From: Burkholderiales bacterium | Lineage (GTDB): Bacteria; Pseudomonadota; Gammaproteobacteria; Burkholderiales; Burkholderiaceae_C | Reading direction: 5' to 3' | NCBI GenBank assembly: GCA_005793295.1 | Contig: SXSX01000095.1 | Location: 1 to 10,720, forward strand | Length of the DNA stretch: 10,720 nt | Shown: one piece after another, positions 1 through 7,580 of the stretch | Layout of the letters: each line of letters starts with the position of its first letter | Numbering within the stretch: position 1 is the stretch's first letter | Notes under the pieces: generated by a model | What the model was told of the DNA's origin: nothing | The model's database searches: none | What the model saw: the letters and a program-made list of their open reading frames with translations, nothing else | Program-made: the position numbers and the translations under genes

Positions 1-1
1 C

Positions 2-1525
2 CTGATCACGCAACCCTCGACCCGGGTGATTTGTTTGGTGTTGGAGACGGTGCGCCAACCGGTTGAATTTTTAGCCGCATTAGACCGCGCCCGCGCGGCA
101 GGCATTGTGGTGGTGGCCCTCAAACTCGGACGCAGCGAGCGGGGCCAAGCTTTTGCCAAATCGCACAGCGGCGCTTTGTCAGGAAGCGCCGATGTATTGG
201 ACGCAATTTTTGTGCGCCATGGCGTTGTGATCGTCCACACCTTGGACGAAATGATGGACACCGCTGAGTTATTCGCCGCAGCACGCAAACCCCACAACGG
301 CAGCTTTGCTTTGGGCAGTGATTCCGGCGGAGAACGTCAACTGATTGCTGACCTGGCTGAGCCCCTCAAACTTTCGTTCGCAGAACTGGGAAAGCCCACT
401 GTAGAGCGACTCAACGGTTTACTCAGTCCCGGCGTTGAAGCCACCAACCCTTTGGACTACTGGGGTGACGGCCAAGACGTGATTGCTGAGTGCTTGCTCG
501 CGATGGCTGAGGACCCAACCGTAGGCACGGTGGTGATGGCCACCAATATGGCCCAAGGGCAAGACTTTATGGTGACTTGCTCCAGGGCGTTGGAAAAAAC
601 CTGGGCCGCGAGCACCAAGCCGATTGTGCTCATGGGTAATGTCAGTGCGACGATGTCGCCTGCGGAATGCAACCGGTTTCGGGCCATGGGTATTCCCGTT
701 TTGATGGGTACCGAAACCGCCTTGCGCGCGCTCGCGCATTACAGCGCGCACTTTGAGCCCCAAACGACGCAAGACAACATTGCGGATGCGGTAACCCACA
801 CCCCCAAGATACCAAGCCCCGAGCGACTCGCGTTTTGGAAAGCGGCATTGCAAGACTGCGCCAAAGCAAACCAAAGCCTACAAAGCTTTGCACTGTTAGA
901 AGAGTTTGGACTGCCAACCGCCCAAGGCCTCAGCACCAGCGATTGGAGCGAAGCGCTGGCCTTTGCTGACAAAGTGGGTTTCCCCTTGGTCGCCAAAATT
1001 GACGCGCCTGAGGTTGCGCATAAGTCCGACATGGGCGGCGTGATTTTGGGAATTACCAATGCACAGCAGCTGCAAGCGGCTTGGAACGAATTGCAAGCCA
1101 AGTTGCCCGGTGCGGTTTTGCTTCAGCGTCAGTTGCAAGGCACGGAGTTGATCTTAGGTATGCAAAAAGACTCCTCGTTTGGTCCGATTTTTACGGTGGG
1201 ATTAGGTGGCATTTTTGTCGAAATCATGAAAGACGTGGCCTTGCTTTTGCCGAGTGATTCCAAACAAACCATCCGCAATGCGGTTTTGGGTTTGCGCAGC
1301 GCGGCCCTTTTGCAAGGTGCGCGTGGGCGAGCAGTAGCTGATATCGATGCTTTGACACAGGTCATTCAAAACTTTATCGCTATGGGGATGGCGTTGCAGG
1401 ACGATATCCAAGAAGCAGAAATCAATCCCTTGTTGGTCAGTGGCACAGACATGGCGGCCGTGGACTGCTTGGTGATTCCTGTTGCCCCTACTTCTATTGC
1501 ATCTTTAGAAACACTCTCCGTATGA
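2..1525 (+). CDS. Acyl-CoA synthetase, ADP-forming (acetate--CoA ligase family), 5' partial
   Basis: The reading frame is open to the left edge, so the start lies outside the window. Family members are about 700 residues, so roughly the first 200 (the CoA-binding Rossmann domain) are missing. The visible part starts in the succinyl-CoA-ligase-like region, with the KSHSGALSG motif; its His (bases 164-166) matches the conserved, probably phosphorylated His of the family. A C-terminal ATP-grasp domain follows, with VAKIDAPEVAHKSDMGG (the second conserved His at bases 1019-1021), GLGGIFVEIMKD, and a closing EAEINPLLV. These enzymes form acyl-CoA from acid, ATP and CoA in the cytoplasm through phosphohistidine intermediates. 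The acid cannot be named; FerA-type feruloyl-CoA synthetases belong to the same fold family. The stop overlaps the next start as ATGA, implying translational coupling with the hydratase gene. Family call is strong, substrate unknown. Confidence 0.9.
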   Translation: MITQPSTRVICLVLETVRQPVEFLAALDRARAAGIVVVALKLGRSERGQAFAKSHSGALSGSADVLDAIFVRHGVVIVHTLDEMMDTAELFAAARKPHNGSFALGSDSGGERQLIADLAEPLKLSFAELGKPTVERLNGLLSPGVEATNPLDYWGDGQDVIAECLLAMAEDPTVGTVVMATNMAQGQDFMVTCSRALEKTWAASTKPIVLMGNVSATMSPAECNRFRAMGIPVLMGTETALRALAHYSAHFEPQTTQDNIADAVTHTPKIPSPERLAFWKAALQDCAKANQSLQSFALLEEFGLPTAQGLSTSDWSEALAFADKVGFPLVAKIDAPEVAHKSDMGGVILGITNAQQLQAAWNELQAKLPGAVLLQRQLQGTELILGMQKDSSFGPIFTVGLGGIFVEIMKDVALLLPSDSKQTIRNAVLGLRSAALLQGARGRAVADIDALTQVIQNFIAMGMALQDDIQEAEINPLLVSGTDMAAVDCLVIPVAPTSIASLETLSV

Positions 1526-2388
1526 ACCAAGCGCTTCAACCTGCCTTATTACTAGACCCGGTGGTACAAACCGAAACCATCGGTCGCGTCGGCGTGATTC
1601 GCTTGAACCGTCCTAACAAACGCAATGCGATCAACGGAGCAATGATGGCAGCAGTGAGCCACGCTTTGCAAGCGTTTAGCGCGGACCCGGATATTGGCGC
1701 GATTGTGTTGGCAGCCAACGGCCCTTCGTTTAGCGCAGGTTTTGATCTGAAAGAACTCGCTGAACAGGGCAACACCACCGCCGAGCAATGGGGCGCGGTG
1801 CTCAAAGCCGATTTTGATTTTGTCATCCAGTTTTGGGATTGCCCCAAGCCCACGGTCGCTGCGATCCATGGGTTTTGTATTGGTGGGGGCTTGGAGTTGG
1901 CAGTCTCTTGTGACCTCACCATTGCCGACGCCGATACCCTGATGGGCGAGCCTGAAATGAAATTTGGCTCAAGCATTGCCGCGATGATCGTGCCTTGGTT
2001 GGTGGGCGCGAAATACGCCAAGGAAATGTTGCTTACCGCCAATGACCGCATCAGCGCACAGCGTGCCTATCAGGTCGGCTTGGTCAATGAGGTAACACAG
2101 GACGGCACGCAGTTCGAGCGTGCCTTGGCTGTTGCGACCGGCATGGCTAACTGTTCGCCTTTGTCGATCCAGCTCACCAAACGCGCTATCAACCGGGGCT
2201 TTGATATCAGCGGCATGCGTCAAGCTTTATTGGCCGCGATTGACGCCGCCACATTGATCGAGTCCAACGTTCGGCCCGAAAACGCCGAGTTTGAACGGCT
2301 GCGTACGACTGAAGGCATGCAAGCTGCTTTGGCTTGGCGCAACAGCCAGCAACAAAGCGCTGGCGGCTCCCCTACACTGGGGGCATGA
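1522..2388 (+). CDS. Enoyl-CoA hydratase/isomerase family protein (crotonase fold)
   Basis: A 288-residue crotonase, slightly longer than the usual 255-270 because of a polar tail after about residue 270. Visible landmarks are the N-terminal VIRLNRPNKRNAI, the oxyanion-hole segment FSAGFDLKEL (70-79), and GGGLE with Glu125. Glu145 lies in GEPEMKFG. Glu125 and Glu145 are 20 residues apart and match the two catalytic glutamates of classical enoyl-CoA hydratase (Glu144/Glu164 in the rat enzyme), so hydration of a 2-enoyl-CoA is plausible. The usual glycine/proline loop after the second Glu is replaced by SSIAAMIVP, so the acyl pocket may differ. The GGGLE motif argues against hydroxycinnamoyl-CoA hydratase-lyase, which lacks that Glu in the families I recall. 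The gene overlaps both neighbours by ATGA, placing it in one operon with a CoA ligase and a transporter. The natural substrate is unknown. Confidence 0.9.
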   Translation: MNQALQPALLLDPVVQTETIGRVGVIRLNRPNKRNAINGAMMAAVSHALQAFSADPDIGAIVLAANGPSFSAGFDLKELAEQGNTTAEQWGAVLKADFDFVIQFWDCPKPTVAAIHGFCIGGGLELAVSCDLTIADADTLMGEPEMKFGSSIAAMIVPWLVGAKYAKEMLLTANDRISAQRAYQVGLVNEVTQDGTQFERALAVATGMANCSPLSIQLTKRAINRGFDISGMRQALLAAIDAATLIESNVRPENAEFERLRTTEGMQAALAWRNSQQQSAGGSPTLGA

Positions 2389-3557
2389 ATAAAAACTTAT
2401 GGCTTCTAACCCTGTGCCAGGGTCTCTTTCTTACCAATAACGTCGCGTTTATCGCCATCAACGGCTTGGTGGGCCTCAGTCTTGCTCCGCTGGGATGGAT
2501 GGCAACATTGCCTGTGATGGGCTATGTCGTAGGCGGCGCAATGAGTACTCCGCTGGTGGCGTATTCGCAAATGCGCTGGGGCCGAAAAGTGTCCTTTCAA
2601 TTGGGCTTGGCGGTTGCCGTGGGCTCTGCCTTATTGGCGGCGTGGGCGATTGTCCATCACCAGTTTTGGTGGTTGGTCGCGGCGACGGTGATTGCGGGGT
2701 ATTACAGCGCCAACGGACAACTCTACCGTTTTGCTGCGGCTGAATTGGCGCATCCCAGCCAACGCGAAAAAGCCACCTCGTGGGTTTTGGCGGGCGGTTT
2801 GCTTGGTGCCATTGCCGGACCAAATTTAGCAGCCCGAAGCCGCAGCTTGGCCGAAGTCCCCTTTGCTGGTGCCTATTGGGTTTTAGCAGTGGTTGCAATT
2901 ATTGCGATGGTGTTAATGGCGGGTATTACTTTTCCAAAGGAAAAGTCAACGAAGAATACGGTGTATACCGGCCGCAGCGCTCTCCAAATGTTGCGCCAAC
3001 CGGTGTTTTTAGTCGCCTGCCTGGGTGCCTCCTTGGGCTATGGTGTGATGAACTTGCTGATGGCAGCGACGCCTTTGGCTATGCAGCAATGCGGCTTAAG
3101 CTTTGACGACACGGCCTTGGTGTTGGAGTGGCATGTGATCGGCATGTTTGCGCCCGGATTTTTCACCGGTACTTTGATAAAGCGGTTTGGCACGCTCTCC
3201 GTCATGGGCGCAGGCGTGGTGCTCAATGCCCTGTGTATCGCTGTCGCTTTGACTGGCATCGAATTGCACCAATTTGTGATGGCGCTATTTTTGTTGGGCG
3301 TAGGCTGGAACTTTTTGTTTACCGCAAGCACCACGCTGTCTTTTAGCGCCTATGCTCCGGAAGAAAAAGACCGGGCCCAGGCGGTTATTAACTTTGGCGT
3401 GTTCGCAGTGATGGCATTTACCTCATTTGCTTCGGGTGCCCTGGTCACCAACCACGGCTGGACCTTGCTGAACTTAGGTTCCACCATTCCCGTAGCGATG
3501 ACCGGTGCGCTCTTGCTTTGGTTGGCCTATCAACGTAGGGCATTTAGGGCTAAATAG
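2385..3557 (+). CDS. Major facilitator superfamily transporter
   Basis: A hydrophobic protein of 390 residues, typical of 12-helix MFS permeases of the inner membrane. Between helices 2 and 3 is MRWGRKVSF (63-71), a version of the MFS loop motif GRxxGRR. A motif-C-like glycine-rich stretch GGLLGAIAGP (137-146) follows in helix 5, and a central hydrophilic loop, FPKEKSTKN, divides the halves. The start chosen is ATG 2385, which overlaps the hydratase stop as ATGA and directly opens the first membrane segment. A TTG at 2334 would add 17 polar residues lying entirely inside the hydratase gene and is less likely. Position behind a CoA ligase and a crotonase suggests it imports the acid they act on, or exports a related compound. 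Substrate and direction cannot be read from the sequence. Confidence 0.87.
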   Translation: MNKNLWLLTLCQGLFLTNNVAFIAINGLVGLSLAPLGWMATLPVMGYVVGGAMSTPLVAYSQMRWGRKVSFQLGLAVAVGSALLAAWAIVHHQFWWLVAATVIAGYYSANGQLYRFAAAELAHPSQREKATSWVLAGGLLGAIAGPNLAARSRSLAEVPFAGAYWVLAVVAIIAMVLMAGITFPKEKSTKNTVYTGRSALQMLRQPVFLVACLGASLGYGVMNLLMAATPLAMQQCGLSFDDTALVLEWHVIGMFAPGFFTGTLIKRFGTLSVMGAGVVLNALCIAVALTGIELHQFVMALFLLGVGWNFLFTASTTLSFSAYAPEEKDRAQAVINFGVFAVMAFTSFASGALVTNHGWTLLNLGSTIPVAMTGALLLWLAYQRRAFRAK

Positions 3558-3565
3558 CCGCCCCT

Positions 3566-3571
3566 TACAAT
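3566..3571 (+). promoter_or_regulatory. Possible -10 box for the yajC-secDF operon
   Basis: TACAAT matches the sigma-70 -10 consensus at five of six bases, just after the transporter stop and about 80 bases before yajC. The best -35 at 17-base spacing is TTTAGG (3543-3548), only three of six, and lies inside the transporter gene. It would give a leader of roughly 75 bases. No clear terminator separates the transporter from yajC, so read-through is also possible. Confidence 0.3.
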
Positions 3572-3653
3572 CACTCTCTCTTAGTGCCTTGCCGGCACCG
3601 TCTCCGCGTTGCGTAAGCAGTGCGTAATCCCTTTTTTATCAGGAATACTTTTT

Positions 3654-3986
3654 ATGTTTATTTCCTCTGCTTTTGCCCAAACCGCTCCCGCTGCCGCTGC
3701 GGGCGGTGACTTGCAATCAACCTTGATGGGCATGCTGCCTTTGGTATTGATGTTTGTGGTTTTGTATTTCGTCATGATCCGACCTCAAATGAAAAAGCAA
3801 AAAGAGCACCGCGCAATGGTCGATGCGATTGCCAAAGGCGATGAAGTCGTGACCGTGGGTGGAGTTTTGGGAACAGTCACCAAAGTCGGCGAGGGCTATA
3901 TCGGCTTGGAAGTGGCTAGCGGCGTCGAAGTCCAAATCCAGCGCAGTGCAGTCGTTCAGGTGTTGCCTAAAGGCACGATCAAGTAA
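3654..3986 (+). CDS. yajC: Sec translocon accessory subunit YajC
   Basis: A 110-residue single-span membrane protein. A short N-terminus (MFISSAFAQTAP, Ala-rich to residue 18) leads to a membrane helix at about 24-42, then the family hallmark MIRPQMKKQKEH (41-52) and a cytoplasmic domain with KGDEVVTVGGVLGTV (61-75). YajC associates with SecDF and SecYEG at the inner membrane. ATG 3654 is preferred because AGGA at 3641-3644 is well spaced upstream and because Burkholderiales YajC proteins commonly begin this way. A TTG at 3609 would add 15 residues with no support. The gene lies directly before secD with a 45-base gap, the usual order. Length is normal for the family. Confidence 0.95.
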   Translation: MFISSAFAQTAPAAAAGGDLQSTLMGMLPLVLMFVVLYFVMIRPQMKKQKEHRAMVDAIAKGDEVVTVGGVLGTVTKVGEGYIGLEVASGVEVQIQRSAVVQVLPKGTIK

Positions 3987-4031
3987 TCCGATACGTCCAC
4001 CGATTTACCTTAGCAGTAGGCGAGAGCGACC

Positions 4032-5933
4032 ATGAACCGTTATCCATTGTGGAAATACGCGATCCTTGTGGTCGCTATCGTGATTGGCGCTTTGTACGCC
4101 TTGCCGAACGTGTTTGGCGAATCGCCTGCCGTGCAGGTCTCCACAGCCAAAGCGTCGATGCCATTGGATCTCGCGACGGTGACTCGGGTGGAAGAAGCGC
4201 TTAAAGCCGATGGGCTCACTGCCCAGGCAATGAGCTTAGAAGGTAACTCGATCAAAGCCCGTTTTGAAAATACGGATGTCCAACTTAAAGCCAAGGACGC
4301 GATTCAAAAAGCGCTGAATCCCGACCCCAACGCGCCTGGTTTTGTGGTCGCCCTAAACTTGCTTTCCCGCTCGCCCGCTTGGCTCACGGCTTTGCATGCC
4401 TCGCCTATGTATTTGGGGCTGGACCTGCGCGGTGGAGTGCACTTCATGTTGCAGGTCGATATGCAAGCGGCTTTGAGCAAAAAAGCGGAATCGCTGGCTG
4501 GCGATTTGCGTAGCACCCTGCGGGATAAAAATGTTCGCCATGGTGGCGTGAGTCGCAACGGCCAAACTATCGAAGTCGTGTTTCGGGATGCGGCGATGGT
4601 CACTGCGGCCAAGACTGTGGTTCAAGAACAGTTTCCAGACTTAAGCACGGTAGAGACAGCGCAAGCAGGCGAATTCAAAATGGTGGCGACGATTTTGCCG
4701 GTCGCCGCCCGCAAAGTACAAGAGCAAGCCCTCAAGCAAAACATCACCACGCTGCACAACCGGATTAATGAGTTAGGTGTAGCCGAGCCCGTGATTCAGC
4801 AGCAAGGCCTAGACCGCATCGTGGTGCAGCTCCCTGGTGTACAAGACACGGCCAAAGCTAAAGACATTTTGGGTCGCACGGCTACCTTAGAAATCCGCAT
4901 GGTCGATGAGGGTACCGATGCCCGCGCCGCCGAAAACGGAACTGGACCTGTGCCCTTTGGTTCTGAGCGCTATCTTGAGCGCAACGGGCAGGCTGTGATT
5001 GTGAAAAAACAAGTGATCTTGACCGGTGAAAACCTCACCGACGCACAGCCCGGCTTTGACAGCCAAACCCAAGAAGCCGCCGTCCACTTGACCTTGGATG
5101 CCAAAGGGGCACGCATTTTTCGCGACGTGACCCGCGAGAGTGTGGGCAAACGCATGGCGATTTTGCTGTTTGAAAAAGGCAAGGGCGAGGTCGTCACTGC
5201 GCCTGTGATTCGCTCTGAAATCTCTGGGGGGCGGGTTCAAATATCGGGCCGCATGAGCACGATGGAGGCTGCGGATACTGCGCTTTTGTTGCGTGCCGGC
5301 TCCTTAGCCGCGCCTATGGAAATCATTGAAGAGCGCACGATTGGCCCGAGCTTGGGCGCCGAAAACATTGCCAAAGGCTTTAACAGTGTGACCTGGGGTT
5401 TTGCAGCGGTCGCTGTGTTCATGTGCGTTTACTACCTGTTGTTTGGCGTGATTTCCAGCGTGTCCTTGGCCTTGAACTTGCTGCTCTTGGTGGCGGTGTT
5501 GTCAATGCTGCAAGCCACCCTGACCTTACCTGGTATGGCTGCGATGGCGCTGGTCTTGGGTATGGCGATTGATGCCAATGTGCTTATTAATGAGCGGGTG
5601 CGAGAAGAGTTGCGCAACGGAGCGTCTCCCCAAGCGGCTATTCATGCCGGTTACGACCGCGCTTGGGCCACCATCATTGACTCCAACGTGACCACCTTGA
5701 TTGCAGGATTGGCTTTGTTGGCATTTGGCTCCGGCCCGGTTCGAGGATTTGCGGTGGTGCATTGCTTGGGCATATTGACCAGCATGTTCTCGGGCGTGTT
5801 CTTCTCGCGCGGTGTGGTCAATCTTTGGTACGGGCGTCAAAAGAAATTAAAAGGCGTTTCCATTGGCACCATTTGGCGTCCTGATGGCGCCACATCGGGT
5901 GCGACCTCACCGGCAACGGCTTTGGAGAAATAA
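4032..5933 (+). CDS. secD: Protein translocase subunit SecD
   Basis: A 633-residue RND-type membrane protein, normal in length for proteobacterial SecD. It opens with a membrane helix (about 8-28), followed by a large periplasmic region. The D1 motif LGLDLRGGVHF is at 128-138 and the periplasmic base subdomain carries NRINELGVAEPVIQQQG. The C-terminal membrane half contains the D4 motif GMAIDANVLINERVREEL from residue 510, whose Asp514 is the charged residue expected to take part in proton coupling. SecD with SecF pulls or releases translocated proteins on the periplasmic side using the proton motive force. The start is supported by a purine-rich GGCGAGAG upstream of ATG and by the conserved MNRYPLWKY opening. 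secF follows after two bases, so the two are translationally coupled. The Ser/Ala/Thr-rich tail after about residue 615 is unremarkable. Confidence 0.97.
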   Translation: MNRYPLWKYAILVVAIVIGALYALPNVFGESPAVQVSTAKASMPLDLATVTRVEEALKADGLTAQAMSLEGNSIKARFENTDVQLKAKDAIQKALNPDPNAPGFVVALNLLSRSPAWLTALHASPMYLGLDLRGGVHFMLQVDMQAALSKKAESLAGDLRSTLRDKNVRHGGVSRNGQTIEVVFRDAAMVTAAKTVVQEQFPDLSTVETAQAGEFKMVATILPVAARKVQEQALKQNITTLHNRINELGVAEPVIQQQGLDRIVVQLPGVQDTAKAKDILGRTATLEIRMVDEGTDARAAENGTGPVPFGSERYLERNGQAVIVKKQVILTGENLTDAQPGFDSQTQEAAVHLTLDAKGARIFRDVTRESVGKRMAILLFEKGKGEVVTAPVIRSEISGGRVQISGRMSTMEAADTALLLRAGSLAAPMEIIEERTIGPSLGAENIAKGFNSVTWGFAAVAVFMCVYYLLFGVISSVSLALNLLLLVAVLSMLQATLTLPGMAAMALVLGMAIDANVLINERVREELRNGASPQAAIHAGYDRAWATIIDSNVTTLIAGLALLAFGSGPVRGFAVVHCLGILTSMFSGVFFSRGVVNLWYGRQKKLKGVSIGTIWRPDGATSGATSPATALEK

Positions 5934-5935
5934 GC

Positions 5936-6898
5936 ATGGAATTTTTCAAAATCCGGCGCGATATTCCGTTCATGAAGAACGCCTTGGCGTTCAATTTGAT
6001 TTCGCTCATCACTTTTTTGGCGGCAGTGTTTTTCCTATTTTCACGCGGCTTGCATTTGTCGGTGGAATTTACTGGCGGCACCTTGATGGAGGTGGGCTAT
6101 TCGCAAAGTGCGGATCTGAACGCCATCCGTTCAACGGTGGACGGCTTGGGCCTCAAAGACGTTCAGGTACAAAACTTTGGCAATGCCCAAGATGTACTGA
6201 TCCGTATGCCTGTCCAAAAAGGCAGTACGCCGGGCCAGCAAAGCGAAAAAGTGTTGGAAGCGCTTAAAGCCAGCGATCCCACTGCCACTTTGCGCCGAAC
6301 TGAATTTGTGGGCCCTCAGGTGGGTGACGAGTTAGCCATCGACGGTTTGAAAGCGCTTGCTTGCGTCGTGGTGGGCATCATGCTGTATCTGGCGATGCGC
6401 TTTGAGTGGAAGTTTGCAGTCGCCGCCATCATTGCCAACTTGCATGATGTGATTATTATTTTGGGTTTCTTCGCCTACTTTCAGTGGGAGTTTTCTCTGC
6501 CAGTTTTGGCGGCGGTGCTGGCAGTCTTAGGTTACTCCGTCAACGAATCGGTGGTGATTTTTGACCGAATCCGGGAGAACTTTCGCCGCTACCGCAAGAT
6601 GAACACGGTGGAGATTATTGATAACGCGATTACTTCGACGATTAGCAGAACCATCATCACCCACGGCTCAACGCAACTGATGGTGTTATCGATGCTGCTG
6701 TTTGGCGGTGCAACCTTGCACTACTTTGCCTTGGCTTTAACCATTGGCATTTTGTTTGGCATTTACTCGTCGGTGTTTGTGGCCGCCGCGATTGCGATGT
6801 GGCTGGGCATTGCGCGTGAAGACTTGATCAAAGCGCCAATCAAAAAAGACAACGACCCGCAAGACCCTAACGATCCTAACGCGGGCGCGACGGTTTAA
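5936..6898 (+). CDS. secF: Protein translocase subunit SecF
   Basis: A 320-residue partner of SecD with the expected layout. There is an N-terminal helix at about 17-36, then the motif LHLSVEFTGGT (39-49), with Glu44 where many homologues have Asp. A short periplasmic domain and five further membrane helices follow. The segment LGYSVNESVVIFDRIRENF (198-216) is the SecF counterpart of the SecD D4 region. It acts with SecD and YajC at the inner membrane. The tail after about residue 300 is charged and Asp/Asn/Pro-rich. The ATG lies two bases after the secD stop. The last codon region is unusual: the stop TAA at 6896-6898 overlaps the stop of the convergent regulator gene within the palindrome TTAA, leaving no space for a terminator between the two transcripts. 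Confidence 0.97.
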   Translation: MEFFKIRRDIPFMKNALAFNLISLITFLAAVFFLFSRGLHLSVEFTGGTLMEVGYSQSADLNAIRSTVDGLGLKDVQVQNFGNAQDVLIRMPVQKGSTPGQQSEKVLEALKASDPTATLRRTEFVGPQVGDELAIDGLKALACVVVGIMLYLAMRFEWKFAVAAIIANLHDVIIILGFFAYFQWEFSLPVLAAVLAVLGYSVNESVVIFDRIRENFRRYRKMNTVEIIDNAITSTISRTIITHGSTQLMVLSMLLFGGATLHYFALALTIGILFGIYSSVFVAAAIAMWLGIAREDLIKAPIKKDNDPQDPNDPNAGATV

Positions 6899-7573
6899 GA
6901 ATTTTTGTCTTGTCTGCTGCGTGAAACGCGGCTGGCCAAGGCGTCGATATAGCCGAGCAACCGCTCCGCTTGAACCGGTTTTTGGTACAAGGTAATCCAA
7001 TCCGGTAACTCGCCGTCCGCAACTGCCTCTTCGGTTGTTTTCGCGGTAACCACCACCAACTCAATCGCGCGGTAGGCTGGTTCGGCTGACAAAGTTTTGA
7101 TCAGGTGGTAGCCATCAAAGGGCTGCATCATCAGGTCGGTCACCACTACGTCGGGGCGTTGGCGCTCGATCTGAATCAGGGCTTGTGAGGCGTCTGTGGC
7201 CACTGTCAAAAGCACCGAATGGCGACAGCGCTTGAGCAGCGTTTCAAAATAGGCAGCTTGGATCGCATCGTCTTCTGCCAGCAGCACACGCAATTCGCGC
7301 GGACCCGTGTCGGTGTCACTTCGAAGCTGGATTTTTGAATCCAAGGCGGAGCGAAAAATTCTTCGGTGTCCGCCCGACGTTACCCAGGCTTCGAGTTCCC
7401 CACTGGCGACCATTTTTTGCACCGTGGTGGTGGATAGGCCCAGAATACGCGCTGCTTGTTGGGTGGTGAGAATATCGGTCGGCTTGGGCGCAGGGGTCAC
7501 TTTTGGGGTTTTTTTCGCGCCCTTGGGTTTTTTTAGTTCGGGGGGGGGTGGAGGTATCAGGTGCTGAGTTCAT
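6895..7573 (-). CDS. Helix-turn-helix plus receiver-domain regulator, frameshifted at a G/C run
   Basis: From GTG 7500 the frame encodes 201 residues. These comprise an excisionase/MerR-type DNA-binding domain (about 10-53; LTTQQAARILGLSTTTVQKM and the wing SGGHRR) and a response-regulator receiver domain (about 69-188). The receiver has the acidic cluster Glu76/Asp77/Asp78, phospho-acceptor Asp122 in VVVTDLMM, Thr152 and Lys174, so it looks phosphorylatable. GTG 7500 has no ribosome binding site and sits within a Lys/Pro-rich linker. The true start is probably ATG 7573, with GAAGGA at 7581-7586 and 7-base spacing. That frame runs off line: the run of nine G at 7540-7548 (C on this strand) is one base too long. 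With eight, the product would be MNSAPDTSTPPELKKPKGAK and onwards, about 225 residues. It follows dprA by 20 bases. Its cognate kinase and DNA targets are unknown. Confidence 0.8.
7540..7548. repeat. Mononucleotide run G9 (C9 on coding strand)
   Basis: Nine consecutive G on the + strand, near the 5' end of the minus-strand regulator gene. Its length sets whether ATG 7573 reads into the DNA-binding and receiver domains. Eight (or eleven) bases are in frame. Nine reads out of frame for 85 codons, to 7316. Ten meets a TAA immediately afterwards. Two runs of seven T lie nearby at 7509-7515 and 7528-7534. Confidence 0.95.
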
Positions 7574-7580
7574 ATCGTTA

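Noticed and set aside
419..874. Long open frame on the minus strand inside the acyl-CoA synthetase gene
   Set aside because: It is fully antisense to a well-supported gene and its translation is basic and low in recognisable motifs; a shadow of the real frame.
2334..2384. N-terminal extension of the MFS gene from TTG 2334
   Set aside because: Polar residues coded inside the hydratase gene; ATG 2385 with ATGA overlap fits the operon pattern and the first membrane helix.
3584..3598. Hairpin GTGCC-ttgcc-GGCAC as terminator after the MFS gene
   Set aside because: Only five base pairs and no T run after it.
3609..3653. N-terminal extension of yajC from TTG
   Set aside because: ATG 3654 has a proper AGGA and gives the usual family N-terminus.
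7498..7500. GTG as true start of the HTH-receiver gene
   Set aside because: No ribosome binding site, lies in a Lys/Pro linker, and a better ATG with GAAGGA exists upstream; kept only as the limit of the continuous domain-coding frame.
7501..7534. T-rich stretch as a rho-independent terminator of dprA or of a + strand transcript
   Set aside because: No GC stem stands before the T runs, and the bases are explained as Lys codons of the linker on the minus strand.
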